Translations under genes and position numbers: made by a program
From: Candidatus Colivicinus equi
GTDB lineage: Bacteria; Bacillota_I; Bacilli_A; Erysipelotrichales; Erysipelotrichaceae
DNA length: 34,589 bases
Direction: 5' to 3'
NCBI GenBank assembly: GCA_018064825.1
Contig: JAGHUL010000049.1
Span: 1 to 34,589 of the forward strand
Notes under the pieces: model-generated
Seen by the model: the letters and a program-made list of their open reading frames with translations, nothing else
The model's database searches: none
What the model was told of the DNA's origin: nothing
Shown: positions 19,379-29,826 of the stretch, one piece after another
Layout: each line of letters begins with the position of its first letter
How positions within the stretch are numbered: the stretch's first letter is position 1

Positions 19379-21163
19379 CTATAATTCACTCTCTAGTTTC
19401 TGCAAGTAAACCATCTTCTTGTATGTTGGCGACGTATCTAATAGATCGCTTGGTTTGCCAAAAGCTTCAACTTTTCCAGCATTTAAAACTAATATCTTGT
19501 CTAGCGAAGATACCGTTGAAACTCTTGATGCAATAATAATTGTTGTTTTACCTTTTCGTTTTTCTTTGATGTTATTTAAAATTGTTTCTTCAGTTTTAAC
19601 ATCTACTGCTGAAACCGAATCATCCATAATCATGATTGGAGAATCTTTAATATACGCTCTCGCGATTGAGATTCTTTGTTTTTGACCACCTGATAACGTA
19701 ACTCCTCTTTCACCAGTCATTGTGTAGTAGCCTTCTTGGAAGTCTTTGATATTATCATCTACTGCTGCAAATGAAGCAGCATCTTTTACCTTATCCATCT
19801 CAACCTCTTCATTCGAGAAGATGATATTGTTTTTAATATTATCTGAAAACAAGAAGTTATCTTGCGGAACATATGCAATGTTACTTCTAAGACTTGTTAT
19901 ATCGATATCCATTAAGTCGATGTCATCGATATAAATGCTTTCTTTTTCAATATTGTATAGATGTAGCAAGGAATTAACTAATGTGGTTTTGCCTGCACCG
20001 ATCTTGCCAACAATGCCAATCATTTCTCCTGGCATTATTTCAAAAGATACGTTATCTAATATTGTTCGATCTTTTTTAGGATATATAAAACTGAAATTAT
20101 TGAAAGTTATTTTACCTTTACAGTTTTTAAGTTTAATTGCGTTAGGATTATTTTGAATTTCTTCTTCTTCGTTTAGGAAGTGAACAATTCTTATTAAGCT
20201 AGCTTTAAAGCGAGAATGCATCTGCAAGATTTGTCCCATAGCAATCATTGGCCAAATCAATATGTCAACATATCCTATGAAAGATATTAATTGACTAACC
20301 GACAACATTACTGGCTTGCCAAAGAATACTACAGGATTATTAATAGAGTTACGATATACAAAGAATGCGCCGAAGCCTAGAACCATACTCATGGCTATGC
20401 CGATAATTAATTCTATACAAACATCAAAACCGACTGATAAATTTGCGAATTCTAAATTTTTATCACTGTTTTCTTGAGCAACTTTTTTGAAGGCTTTTTG
20501 TTCTTGCTTTTCTTTGACAAAGGCTTTTATAACACGTATGCCTGTAAAATTTTCTTGAGTGAAATCGTATAGTCTATCATAATAACGTTGTCTTTCTTCC
20601 CACTTATCAGACATTGTTTTTTCAACTTTGTTTCCCCAAATGATTAGAGCGAACATCGGAATGATTGCAATAAGACTTAATGTATAATCTAGAGAGCACA
20701 TTCTGTATATAGCTAAAGAAGATAGAAATAGAGCATCGACAATCATGATTGTTCCCCAACCCGTGAATTCTTCAACAGCTTCTATATCACTTGAGAACCA
20801 CGACATAATGTTTCCGACTTTATTTTCGTGATAATATCTTTGCGACATTCTTTCTGCTTTCATAAACATATCATGTCGTATACCGGCCTCTATTTTATGT
20901 GAAGCCGGCATTATTGCCATTCTAAAAACTATTCTTCCAATGAATAGTATAAAGGCCACAATTATTACTTTGATGACGATGACTTTTATATCGGCAAATA
21001 CGACACCATTTTTACTTGATACTATTTCTACAATCGAACCTAAAAAATCAGGAATATACAGTTGGACAATATCAACTATTATGTCAGCTAATATTCCAAG
21101 CAATAGCAATCCTGAGAATTTAATATAGTAACTTTTAATATACTTTTTATAACTCATATACAA
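19379..21163 (-). CDS. ABC transporter, ATP-binding/permease (heterodimer partner)
   Basis: IVGKIGAGKTTLVNSLL, LSGGQKQRISIARAYIKDSPIMIMDDSVSAVD (degenerate Walker B, D instead of E). Confidence 0.94.
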   Translation of the reverse strand: MYMSYKKYIKSYYIKFSGLLLLGILADIIVDIVQLYIPDFLGSIVEIVSSKNGVVFADIKVIVIKVIIVAFILFIGRIVFRMAIMPASHKIEAGIRHDMFMKAERMSQRYYHENKVGNIMSWFSSDIEAVEEFTGWGTIMIVDALFLSSLAIYRMCSLDYTLSLIAIIPMFALIIWGNKVEKTMSDKWEERQRYYDRLYDFTQENFTGIRVIKAFVKEKQEQKAFKKVAQENSDKNLEFANLSVGFDVCIELIIGIAMSMVLGFGAFFVYRNSINNPVVFFGKPVMLSVSQLISFIGYVDILIWPMIAMGQILQMHSRFKASLIRIVHFLNEEEEIQNNPNAIKLKNCKGKITFNNFSFIYPKKDRTILDNVSFEIMPGEMIGIVGKIGAGKTTLVNSLLHLYNIEKESIYIDDIDLMDIDITSLRSNIAYVPQDNFLFSDNIKNNIIFSNEEVEMDKVKDAASFAAVDDNIKDFQEGYYTMTGERGVTLSGGQKQRISIARAYIKDSPIMIMDDSVSAVDVKTEETILNNIKEKRKGKTTIIIASRVSTVSSLDKILVLNAGKVEAFGKPSDLLDTSPTYKKMVYLQKLESEL

Positions 21164-21190
21164 AATATATTATGCAACATGTTGCTTAAC

Positions 21191-21218
21191 AAAAAAAGAA
21201 GCACCGCGTTTGCGGTGC
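21191..21218 (-). terminator. Terminator of the Bax1-like gene
   Basis: Minus strand GCACCGC-aaac-GCGGTGC then TTCTTTTTTT. Confidence 0.75.
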
Positions 21219-21226
21219 TATATCAA

Positions 21227-21919
21227 TTAGTCTCTTCTTTTTCCAAAGATGCTTAGAACTCTTAAGAATAGATTTATGAAATCAAGATACAATTGGAAAG
21301 CTCCCATTATCATCATTTTTTCTTGCATTTCAGAATCGTATAATCCAGCACTATAGAAACTTCTTAAACGTTGAACATCCATTGCGATTAATACTAAGAA
21401 GATAATAACCATTGCGTATGTGATTAATAAATCAGTAGTAGAAGAATGGAATATTAATGTATTTAATAAAGAAACGATAATCAATACTGATAAGCCAGGG
21501 AATATAAATGAGCTAGCTCTTGTCAAATCGACATTTGTTGTCTTGCCGATAATAGCCATGCATATAAACAAGATTGTTGTTGTTGCAAATGCCATTGTAA
21601 CAGAACCTGCTGTATAGCTTAATAGTACTGTTCCTAATGTAAAACCAGTTACGAATGAATACAAGAAATAGCATATATATGCAGTTTTCTTTGACATTGT
21701 TGATAATTTAGCAGTGAAGAAAATAGCGATGCCTATTTCTGCAATCAACATGATAAGTGAAGATATTGCAACAAATGATAGAAATGCATAACTTATTCTA
21801 CATAGTGTTGATACGCCTACTGAAACAAGTGTTGATAAAAATAAACCTAAAGCAACAATAGAGTATGTTTTGCTCATATAGTCTTTAAAAGAAAGTGAAT
21901 TTGAATAATAATTTGTCAT
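21227..21919 (-). CDS. Bax inhibitor-1/YccA family membrane protein
   Basis: Seven TM-like segments, C-terminal ...MIMGAFQLYLDFINLFLRVLSIFGKRRD. Confidence 0.9.
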   Translation of the reverse strand: MTNYYSNSLSFKDYMSKTYSIVALGLFLSTLVSVGVSTLCRISYAFLSFVAISSLIMLIAEIGIAIFFTAKLSTMSKKTAYICYFLYSFVTGFTLGTVLLSYTAGSVTMAFATTTILFICMAIIGKTTNVDLTRASSFIFPGLSVLIIVSLLNTLIFHSSTTDLLITYAMVIIFLVLIAMDVQRLRSFYSAGLYDSEMQEKMMIMGAFQLYLDFINLFLRVLSIFGKRRD

Positions 21920-21979
21920 TTTGAGTCCTCCTTCATTTCAACAATAATTGTATTAGTTTTTTAGTAAATGTCCAACATC

Positions 21980-23671
21980 TTACAATTTGGAATCGTCAAT
22001 TTTATCTAGCTCTTCTTCCATCTTTTTAGCGACGTCAGTTAAGCATCCTTCTTCAAATGGAACTTTAAGATTAGCAATTTTAACTTGTTCAACAAATGAT
22101 TTTGTTCCACCTAATTTACAAATATTAACGTAATCTTTCCAAGCATTTTCATCTTTATTTAGTATTCTTACGTAGAATTGTAGAGCACATACTTGAGCTA
22201 GCGTGTAGTCAATATAGTAGAAAGGTGTTTGGAAGATATGCCCTTGGCGATAGAAATATCCACCTTTTTCTAAAATTGGGAATCCAGAATAATCGTTGTC
22301 TGGTAAATATATTTTCTCTAGTCTGCTCCAAGTAGCTTTTCTTTCGTCTTTACTCATTTCTGGATGATTGTATATTTCGTGTTGAAAATGGTCGACTAAA
22401 CATCCATATGGTAAAAAGCTCAAACTTTCACTGATGTGGTAATAGTGATATTTATCAGTATCTTGTTTAAAGAATAATTTTGACCATGGGTGAGCAAAGA
22501 ATTCCATTGACATTGAATTGATTTCTGCTGTTTCCATTGTTCCGAAACTCAAATCAGGAATATCTACTTCCTTCATTGTCATATGTGTCTGGAAAGCGTG
22601 ACCAGCTTCATGAGTTAAGGTATCCACATCTTGACTTGTTCCGTTTGAATTCGCAAAGATAAATGGAGCACGATAATCATGTATAGATACGCAATAGCCG
22701 CCCATTTCTTTATTTGGACGGGTAGGCAAATCAAATAATTCTTGATCAACCATCATTTCAAAGAATTCTTTTGTTTCTGTAGACATCTCTGAATACATTT
22801 CTTTTGCCGCTAAAACAAGTTCATCTAAACTTCCGTGTGGCTTTGGATTGCCAGTTTTGAATTTATAACCAAAATCATAACATTCTAGCTTTTCTAAGCC
22901 TAATCTCTTGGCTTGTCTTTGTCTTATTTTTAAGGTGATTGGTACTATATCTTTAACTACTTGTTCGCGGTACTTCGCAACCATGTTTTCATCATAATCT
23001 AATCTATCCATTCTTATGTAGCCCAGTTCGACGTAATTCTTATAGCCTAGTTTTCTTGCAATTTTATCTCTTAATTTAACTAGCTTATCGTAGATGTCGT
23101 CAAACTTATCCTCGTTGTCTTCATAGAATTTTGTAACTGCTGTAAATGCGGCTTTTCTTGTTTCGCGATTATCGTCATCTAATAATGGACCGATTGAAGC
23201 AAGATTATATTCTTTTCCTTCGAAAAATATTTTTGCGCCTGCATTTAATTTTCCGTATTCAGTTATTAATCTATTTTCTTCTTGCAAGTCTTCAATTATT
23301 TCTGGTGAAAATTGCTTTTTCTGATTTTCCAACAACTTAAAATATGTTTCTGGGATATTCAAATCATTTCTAAATGGGCAATTCAAGATAATATCGGACA
23401 TCTTAACCTCATATTCTTGCATAATTGGATTAATGTTGTCCCAGTATCTAGTCTCTTTATCGTAATATTCATCAGCTGTGTTAATGCTGTGTCTAATGGC
23501 ACATAATATCTGCATGGTTTCGATATGTCCTCTAAAGACATTAAATTCTTTGAAGGCATCCATAAAAGATTTCGCATCAGTTGCTTTAGCTAATTTATCT
23601 AAATTTATTTCGTAATTATTTTTTAGATATTCTTCATCTAAATGTTCATATTTAAAATCTTCAAATTTCAT
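21980..23671 (-). CDS. M3-family oligoendopeptidase
   Basis: DVDTLTHEAGHAFQTHM (HEXXH), GTMETAEINSMSMEFF. Confidence 0.93.
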   Translation of the reverse strand: MKFEDFKYEHLDEEYLKNNYEINLDKLAKATDAKSFMDAFKEFNVFRGHIETMQILCAIRHSINTADEYYDKETRYWDNINPIMQEYEVKMSDIILNCPFRNDLNIPETYFKLLENQKKQFSPEIIEDLQEENRLITEYGKLNAGAKIFFEGKEYNLASIGPLLDDDNRETRKAAFTAVTKFYEDNEDKFDDIYDKLVKLRDKIARKLGYKNYVELGYIRMDRLDYDENMVAKYREQVVKDIVPITLKIRQRQAKRLGLEKLECYDFGYKFKTGNPKPHGSLDELVLAAKEMYSEMSTETKEFFEMMVDQELFDLPTRPNKEMGGYCVSIHDYRAPFIFANSNGTSQDVDTLTHEAGHAFQTHMTMKEVDIPDLSFGTMETAEINSMSMEFFAHPWSKLFFKQDTDKYHYYHISESLSFLPYGCLVDHFQHEIYNHPEMSKDERKATWSRLEKIYLPDNDYSGFPILEKGGYFYRQGHIFQTPFYYIDYTLAQVCALQFYVRILNKDENAWKDYVNICKLGGTKSFVEQVKIANLKVPFEEGCLTDVAKKMEEELDKIDDSKL

Positions 23672-23674
23672 TTT

Positions 23675-24370
23675 TTACTCCTTTATCAATTTTTCAAATA
23701 CTATCGAGGCTATATATAAGCCAACACTTCCAACTACAAATATCGATGAGCCTAGAGGATATTTTTCTTTATTGGTACTTCCTTCACACACGATGTTTGT
23801 TTTGATTGCTGGAGAGTCACAATATACAACATCAATTTTCTTTTTATAGTTTTCTTTTTTTACAAGATTTCTAAACGCTTTCGCAAGGGCATCGTTTCTT
23901 GTTTTGTCTAATGTTGTATGTTTTATATTTTCCGGTTTAATTCTTTTTGCACTTCCTAGGCTACTTATGATCGGTATGCCTAATTTATGACTTTTTTTAA
24001 CTAGTGAGAATTTACTCGTCAAAGTATCAATGCAATCAACTACATAATCACATTCTGGAATTTCGGTGTCATCATCAATGAATATGTTTTTGTATACGAT
24101 TTTACTATCAGAAATCTTTTCAAGATGTTTAGCTAATTCTTCGACTTTTATTTTTCCGATGTTGTTTTTGTTTACCATTAATTGTCTATTTATATTTGAT
24201 GAATCAATAACATCATAATCATATAGAATTAATGTTCCTACTCCTGATCTGGCTAGTGCTTCGGCAACGAAACTACCAACACCACCGACACCTGCAATTA
24301 ACACTTTTTTGTTTGTCAGAAGTTTTATTTTATCTTCACCTATTAAGTATTCGAGCCTGCTTAGATCCAT
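23675..24370 (-). CDS. tcdA: tRNA threonylcarbamoyladenosine dehydratase (E1-like)
   Basis: VLIAGVGGVGSFVAEALARSGVGTLILYDYDVIDSSNINRQL, VVDCIDTLTSKFSLV. Confidence 0.85.
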   Translation of the reverse strand: MDLSRLEYLIGEDKIKLLTNKKVLIAGVGGVGSFVAEALARSGVGTLILYDYDVIDSSNINRQLMVNKNNIGKIKVEELAKHLEKISDSKIVYKNIFIDDDTEIPECDYVVDCIDTLTSKFSLVKKSHKLGIPIISSLGSAKRIKPENIKHTTLDKTRNDALAKAFRNLVKKENYKKKIDVVYCDSPAIKTNIVCEGSTNKEKYPLGSSIFVVGSVGLYIASIVFEKLIKE

Positions 24371-25242
24371 TGTTCTACCCTCTTGTATGCCTCTGTAGTG
24401 TTTTCATACCATTCAACATTTAATTGATTTTTGAAATATGTGTACTGTCTTTTTGCGAAGTGATGTGAATTTGTTTTGACATCATTTATACATTCTTCTA
24501 AACTTTTTTCTTTGTCAAAATATGCTTTAAATTCTTTGTATCCAATTCCACTCATTGATTGGTTTTCGAAAGTTATGCCTTTGTCTAATAGAGTTTGTAT
24601 TTCTTCGATTAGACCATCTCTTATCATTGCGTCAACTCTGGTGTCTATTCTTTTATACAAATCATCTCTAGGACACGTTAAGCCAATTATTAAAGAATCA
24701 TATAGAAATTTATGTTCTTGTGCATCTTTTATTTTACTTATTCCAATTTGGTGCTTGTTGTAGATATTTAAGGCGCGTACAAGTCTTTTACGGTTGTTGA
24801 TGTGAATCTTTTCTAATGCTTTTGGATCTTTCTCCATCAGGATGTTATAGATTTCTTGGTTCGTTAATTCATTGAATTGATCATCTTCTTCCGCTTCATC
24901 AAAGAATTCGAAATCATATAAACACGCTTTGATATATAGTCCTGTGCCTCCTACTATGATAGGAAGTTTATTTTGACTTGCGATGTCTTCAATCAGCTGT
25001 CTAGCTTTGTCTTGAAATTGCTTTACAGAATAATTGTCATCTGGTTCTTTAATATCAATCAAATGATGCTTACATTCGCTTAGCTCTTGTTTTGTCGCTT
25101 TGCCTGAACCAATGTCTAAACCTTTATAGATTTGGATTGAATCTCCTGATATTACTTCGCCGTTAAATGCTTTTGCGCATTTAATACCAAAGGATGTTTT
25201 GCCTACAGCTGTTGGTCCAACGATTGTTAATACTTTTTGCAT
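24361..25242 (-). CDS. miaA: tRNA dimethylallyltransferase
   Basis: IVGPTAVGKTSFGIKCAKAFNGEVISGDSIQIYKGLDIGSGK, SGIGYKEF. Confidence 0.95.
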   Translation of the reverse strand: MQKVLTIVGPTAVGKTSFGIKCAKAFNGEVISGDSIQIYKGLDIGSGKATKQELSECKHHLIDIKEPDDNYSVKQFQDKARQLIEDIASQNKLPIIVGGTGLYIKACLYDFEFFDEAEEDDQFNELTNQEIYNILMEKDPKALEKIHINNRKRLVRALNIYNKHQIGISKIKDAQEHKFLYDSLIIGLTCPRDDLYKRIDTRVDAMIRDGLIEEIQTLLDKGITFENQSMSGIGYKEFKAYFDKEKSLEECINDVKTNSHHFAKRQYTYFKNQLNVEWYENTTEAYKRVEQWI

Positions 25243-25265
25243 AATTAAATTGTATCAAAGAAAAA

Positions 25266-25283
25266 GGATACCATTTAGTATCC
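25266..25283 (-). terminator. Terminator hairpin enclosing the stop codon of the 25275-25931 gene
   Basis: Minus strand GGATAC-taaatg-GTATCC-TTTTTCTTTG. Confidence 0.55.
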
Positions 25284-25931
25284 ACTCGCATAATTAAATG
25301 ATTCTTTTTTATCTGGCGTTTTATTAGCACTCCAGTATGATACCGAATCTGATATTTTCCCGCCGACTACTTTTTCTACTTTATCTATATATCCGTGGAA
25401 TAAATCGTAGTTATTATAGTTTCCTTGAAGGACGTATCCATTTGCGTATGTTCCAAAGTATGCTTGAGCTTTATCTGTGTCGATTAAAAATTCAATTACT
25501 GATCCATCATATCTTTGGTAACAACCACCATATACGTCGCCATCTGCTTTACTTTCTGCTTTAACAACAGGGATTACTATTCCTGAATCAAGTGTAAAGT
25601 AATATCTATCACCGATGTTTCCATAATATGATCCTAAGGCTACAGCTATGAAACCATCTTTATCGTAAAGGAAACCTGTATTGTCAACATATAAATTGTT
25701 TCTAATAAAACGATATTGAACAGAAGATGTGTCTGAAGTTAAGCGATAGTCCATGTATGTTTTTACATCGTTGCTGGAACAAATATCAATCTCTTCACAT
25801 TCAAATTCTTTTTGATAATTATATAAATCATTTATATCAAAAGCGATGGTTTCTTCTTCATTAGTGTAGAAAGTAAAACCGCTTAAAAGAATTAATAAAG
25901 CTAGTGCTAATATGTATTTTTTATTGAACAT
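25275..25931 (-). CDS. Secreted/anchored hypothetical protein, possible beta-barrel domain
   Basis: Signal peptide-like N-terminus; KTYMDYRLTSDTSSVQY...FIAVALGSYYGNIGDRYYFTLDSGIVIPVV. Confidence 0.6.
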   Translation of the reverse strand: MFNKKYILALALLILLSGFTFYTNEEETIAFDINDLYNYQKEFECEEIDICSSNDVKTYMDYRLTSDTSSVQYRFIRNNLYVDNTGFLYDKDGFIAVALGSYYGNIGDRYYFTLDSGIVIPVVKAESKADGDVYGGCYQRYDGSVIEFLIDTDKAQAYFGTYANGYVLQGNYNNYDLFHGYIDKVEKVVGGKISDSVSYWSANKTPDKKESFNYASGY

Positions 25932-26048
25932 AGTTAAATTTTACCATTAATCGTTAAAAACTATATTGTTGTAAACGTTTTCATACTTTTTGTATATAAA
26001 AATAGTAGTTTTCATTTGTTAAAATTTAATTGTACGGGGGTTGATACT

Positions 26049-27674
26049 ATGCATCTTTCTGATATATCTTGGGGTTTATTTCTTTGCGGCTTAGGATTGT
26101 TTTTGTTCGGTGTTGTATTAATGGGCGATGGTTTAAAGTCGCTTGCTGGTAATAGATTAAAAGATTTAATTAGTAAATATACTTCAAGCCCTATTCGTGG
26201 TATCTTGGTTGGTGCTGGTTTAACGGCATTAGTACAATCTTCAAGTGCTACTACAGCTATTGTTATTGGCTTTATTCGTGCTGGTTTGATGAACTTATAT
26301 CAAGCTGCTGGTGTTATCATTGGTGCTAATATTGGTTCTACAATCACTTCGTTTTTAATTGGTTTAAATATTTCTGGTTTAGCACCTTATATGATTGTTG
26401 TTGGTGCTTTTATTTTGCTTCTTTCTAAAGAGAAGAAAGCAACTGATATTGGTAATATCCTTGTCGGTTTTGGAATGCTTTTCTATGGCATAGATCTTAT
26501 CGGAGATACTTTGTCACATTTGGGAGAAGTTGAAGAATTTGTTTCATTAGCTAACTTATGCGCAAAGAATCCGTTTGTTGGTTTGATATTAGGCTTATTG
26601 ATGACGATGGCAATGCAATCTTCTGCTGCTGCTATTGCTGTTGTTCAGATTGTTTATGAAACAGGCGCTATCTCATTTGGTGCTGTTGTTCCGTTCTTGT
26701 TTGGTTCGAATATTGGCACATGTATTACTGCTGTTATGACTGCTATTGGTGGTAACCCTGCTTCTAAACAGGCGGCTATATTGCATACCACTTTCAACGT
26801 CATTGGTACTACTATTGGCATGATATGTCTAGCACCTCTTACTAGCCTTGTTACTTCATTTAATTTAAGCCCAATGATGCAGATATCTGTTACTCACATC
26901 ATCTTTAACGTTACAACTACAATTTTGGTTTTCCCATTCATTAATAAACTTTGTCAGTTTGCAGAATTTGTTGTTAAGGAAGACAAATCGAAGAAGAAAA
27001 GTATTGATTTATCAAATTTAAATCCTTCATTATTCCCTGTGGCTTCTGCTGCTTTGACGGTTGGTTATAAATACTTAATTCAAGAAAGAGACTTAGTTGT
27101 TGAGAATTGTCAATTAGTGGAAAAAGAACTGCTTAATCCAGAAAAGAATGATGAATTAATTGAAGAGATTTCAAGCAATGAAGAAATCATTAATAAGATT
27201 GATGCTTCTTTGACTAAATTCTTAACTGATATTAAGACTGATACGTTGTCTGATGATACTAACAAGTTGCAAATTATTTACTTGGATATCAACAAGAATC
27301 TTGAAAGAATTGGCGATATGGCTATCAACATTTTAGATATGTCTAAAATGATTAAAGAAGATAAGGGTGATTTCACTCCTGCTGCTGAAGAAGAGATTTC
27401 TTCAATGTTTAGTACTCTTTATGACATGATTGAAGTTGCTTTCAATTATGTTGAGACAAAGTCAATGGACGTCTATGGTGATTTGATTGTTAAAGAAGAT
27501 CATATGGACTTATTAGAAGAACAATCTAGATCAAATCATTTCGAAAGAATGAAGAGACGTGAATGTAAATCTCCTGTTGCTTCTTCTTTATATGTTGATA
27601 TTGTGTACAATTTGGAACGTATGGCTGACCATAGCTATAACATTGCAAAAACTGTATTCAATAAGTTGAGTTAA
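26049..27674 (+). CDS. Na/Pi cotransporter with C-terminal PhoU-like domain
   Basis: GLFLFGVVLMGDGLKSLAGNRLKDLI, two QSSSA-type motifs (LVQSSSATT, AMQSSAAA), PhoU-like tail; ATG at 26049 preceded by a G-rich RBS. Confidence 0.92.
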   Translation: MHLSDISWGLFLCGLGLFLFGVVLMGDGLKSLAGNRLKDLISKYTSSPIRGILVGAGLTALVQSSSATTAIVIGFIRAGLMNLYQAAGVIIGANIGSTITSFLIGLNISGLAPYMIVVGAFILLLSKEKKATDIGNILVGFGMLFYGIDLIGDTLSHLGEVEEFVSLANLCAKNPFVGLILGLLMTMAMQSSAAAIAVVQIVYETGAISFGAVVPFLFGSNIGTCITAVMTAIGGNPASKQAAILHTTFNVIGTTIGMICLAPLTSLVTSFNLSPMMQISVTHIIFNVTTTILVFPFINKLCQFAEFVVKEDKSKKKSIDLSNLNPSLFPVASAALTVGYKYLIQERDLVVENCQLVEKELLNPEKNDELIEEISSNEEIINKIDASLTKFLTDIKTDTLSDDTNKLQIIYLDINKNLERIGDMAINILDMSKMIKEDKGDFTPAAEEEISSMFSTLYDMIEVAFNYVETKSMDVYGDLIVKEDHMDLLEEQSRSNHFERMKRRECKSPVASSLYVDIVYNLERMADHSYNIAKTVFNKLS

Positions 27675-27777
27675 GAAAGAAATTGTATGGTATGGCAGAA
27701 ATTATATTATTTCTGTAAATATATTTGACTTTGTGCTTAAATTCTAGTATCATAATTAAGCACGCAAGTTAGAATGT

Positions 27778-27854
27778 GGGCCTGTAGCTCAGGTGGTTAG
27801 AGCGCGCCCCTGATAAGGGCGAGGTCGTTAGTTCAAGTCTATTCAGGCCCACCA
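27778..27854 (+). tRNA. tRNA-Ile(GAT)
   Basis: GGGCCTG...CAGGCCC ACCA, anticodon loop ctGATaa. Confidence 0.95.
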
Positions 27855-27885
27855 ATTATTACTTTGTGAACGCAGTAGATTATGC

Positions 27886-27961
27886 GGGGAATTAGCTCAG
27901 TTGGGAGAGCACCTGCTTTGCAAGCAGGGGGTCAGGGGTTCGAATCCCCTATTCTCCACCA
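27886..27961 (+). tRNA. tRNA-Ala(TGC)
   Basis: GGGGAAT...ATTCTCC ACCA, anticodon loop ttTGCaa. Confidence 0.95.
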
Positions 27962-27972
27962 TTATTCAAATT

Positions 27973-27994
27973 AGCCTTGTAAAAGGCTTTTTTT
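27973..27994 (+). terminator. Terminator after tRNA-Ala
   Basis: AGCCTT-gtaa-AAGGCT-TTTTTTT. Confidence 0.75.
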
Positions 27995-28000
27995 AATGCC

Positions 28001-28057
28001 TTTACCCCTATTTATTGCTAAAAATAGCTTGTTTTAGGGGTAAAATATAGGGGTAAA
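28001..28057. repeat. Three copies of a TAGGGGTAAA-type motif (one inverted) upstream of the integrase
   Basis: TTTACCCCTAT (28001-28011), TAGGGGTAAAA (28035-28045), ATAGGGGTAAA (28047-28057). Confidence 0.7.
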
Positions 28058-28085
28058 GATCATAAAACCTATAAGGAGCATTATT

Positions 28086-29753
28086 ATGAAACAGAAACCA
28101 GAATTACTTCCTAATTCACAAAGAAAACAATTTGAGGATTTCAAAGGAAAAAAGAACGAGTGGTTTGTTAGATTTAAGGTTTCTTATGTAGATGATTATG
28201 GAGAGAAACACAACAGCACTACATCTTGGTTTGATAACTGGGATGAGGCACTGGAAGCAAAGAACAAACTTATCCAGAAGCACACATCAGCAAAGCCATT
28301 AGTAAGTGATAAAGACACAATAGAAAAAGCATTAAAGAATTATATTGCTGAACTAAAAGCAAAAGATGATACTGATGTCCCTTCTGTATATGTTAAAAAA
28401 CTAATTGATAGAGCAAAGCACGGAGAACAATTATCCCGTGAAGAAAAGAAAACATTAAAACAATTTGAAGAAGGGAAACCAGTTAAAAACAACTATATTC
28501 ATAAATTAAAAAATGTTAGTTCTCTTTATAAGAACTTCTTTCCTAGTTTTGTTAAAAATGTAAAAGTTAAACAAGTTCAACCAGCTCATTTTGTTAAATG
28601 GTTAAACTGGATTAACAGCGACCAAGCAGAACACACATATATTGGTGGTGCTTCTGTAAAAAGATATGTTAATGCTTTACATAGTTTTAATCATTATCTA
28701 TATGAGCAAGGCTATTATGATATGAACCAAATGATTTTGATTAAAGCAAGTATAACAGCAACCAATGTTAAACCACTAAAAGAAGGTGCGAGAACTGATA
28801 GAGCATATCCACATTATGAAGATTTATTAAGATTTAGTAGATACTACAAAGATAAAGGATTGAACGATTTTAGAAACTTCTATTTCTATACTTTGTGGTA
28901 TGTGCTATTTATGACTGGAATAGCACCAGGAGAAGCCATAGCTTTAAGGTGGTCAGCAATTGATTTCAAAGGTAAAAACAATAATGGTTCAATTTCTATT
29001 GTTGATAGTATTGTTGAAACAGATAAAAGAAAAAATACTATGGCTAGAATTAGAAGTGGTAAAAATGAACCTAAAACAGAAGATAGAAAAAGAACAATTA
29101 CAATGTGGGTAGCTTATAGAGATTTATTAAAAGATTATAAGATGTCTTATAAGAAACATTTCAAAGTTAATAATGAAGAAATGGAAAATATGTTTGTATT
29201 CCCAAATATAACAGCAAGAGATGAAACAAAGAGAACAGAATATCAAAGACACGATAATCTAAACGAAGAATTAAAAAGAGTTTGTAAGCAATTAAAAATT
29301 GAACCAGATTACGATACACAAATGTTTAGACACGCAACAATCAATTTCTTATGTAATGATAAAGGAATTAAAGAAGATGATTGTAGAGCTTTCTTTGGTC
29401 ATTCAATAGAAAGTGAAACAATAGAAAAATTTTACAAAGACAAAGAAAGAGCAAAGAGAGTTAGTAAAGTTGAACTTCAACTTGAAGATTTAATTGATAA
29501 ACCTTTAAGTGATGATTATGATGAAAAGGCAGAAAAGATTACTGATAGATTAAGCAAAAATAATATTTCAAAATTAAATGCTATATCTGGTGTTGAAAGA
29601 GAAGCATTACAAATTGTTAAAGCTGTTAAAAGAGGTCAAAAGGTTTATGAATATAGAAACAAATATAGAAAGCTAATTGAAGTAATTTTAGAAGAGGCAC
29701 CAGAGCTTGAAGATATTATTGAGTTTGTTGAAGTAGATGATGATGAACTTTAA
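28086..29753 (+). CDS. int: Tyrosine recombinase/integrase of an integrative element
   Basis: TGIAPGEAIALRWSAIDF (box I Arg), MFRHATINFLCND (box II), FFGHSIESETIEKFYKD (His and catalytic Tyr); next to tRNA-Ala. Trp codons TGG (8), no internal TGA. Confidence 0.88.
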   Translation: MKQKPELLPNSQRKQFEDFKGKKNEWFVRFKVSYVDDYGEKHNSTTSWFDNWDEALEAKNKLIQKHTSAKPLVSDKDTIEKALKNYIAELKAKDDTDVPSVYVKKLIDRAKHGEQLSREEKKTLKQFEEGKPVKNNYIHKLKNVSSLYKNFFPSFVKNVKVKQVQPAHFVKWLNWINSDQAEHTYIGGASVKRYVNALHSFNHYLYEQGYYDMNQMILIKASITATNVKPLKEGARTDRAYPHYEDLLRFSRYYKDKGLNDFRNFYFYTLWYVLFMTGIAPGEAIALRWSAIDFKGKNNNGSISIVDSIVETDKRKNTMARIRSGKNEPKTEDRKRTITMWVAYRDLLKDYKMSYKKHFKVNNEEMENMFVFPNITARDETKRTEYQRHDNLNEELKRVCKQLKIEPDYDTQMFRHATINFLCNDKGIKEDDCRAFFGHSIESETIEKFYKDKERAKRVSKVELQLEDLIDKPLSDDYDEKAEKITDRLSKNNISKLNAISGVEREALQIVKAVKRGQKVYEYRNKYRKLIEVILEEAPELEDIIEFVEVDDDEL

Positions 29754-29760
29754 AAAACAA

Positions 29761-29790
29761 AAAACATAGTTAATAAAACTATGTTTTTTT
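29761..29790 (+). terminator. Integrase terminator
   Basis: AAAACATAGT-taataaa-ACTATGTTTT-TTT, 10-bp stem. Confidence 0.8.
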
Positions 29791-29826
29791 GTTATAAGTT
29801 AATGGCCTTCTTAGTATATTCTCCAT

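Noticed and set aside
77-24763. Numerous plus-strand ORFs of 60-147 aa opposite the housekeeping genes
   Set aside because: Antisense to confident CDSs, low-complexity translations, no supporting motifs.
1-27700. Host itself uses code 4
   Set aside because: Host genes use TGG for Trp with no internal TGA. At least mrnC has a TGA stop whose readthrough would add about 15 unlikely residues across the rlmB start. Not absolute proof; RF2 presence should be checked.
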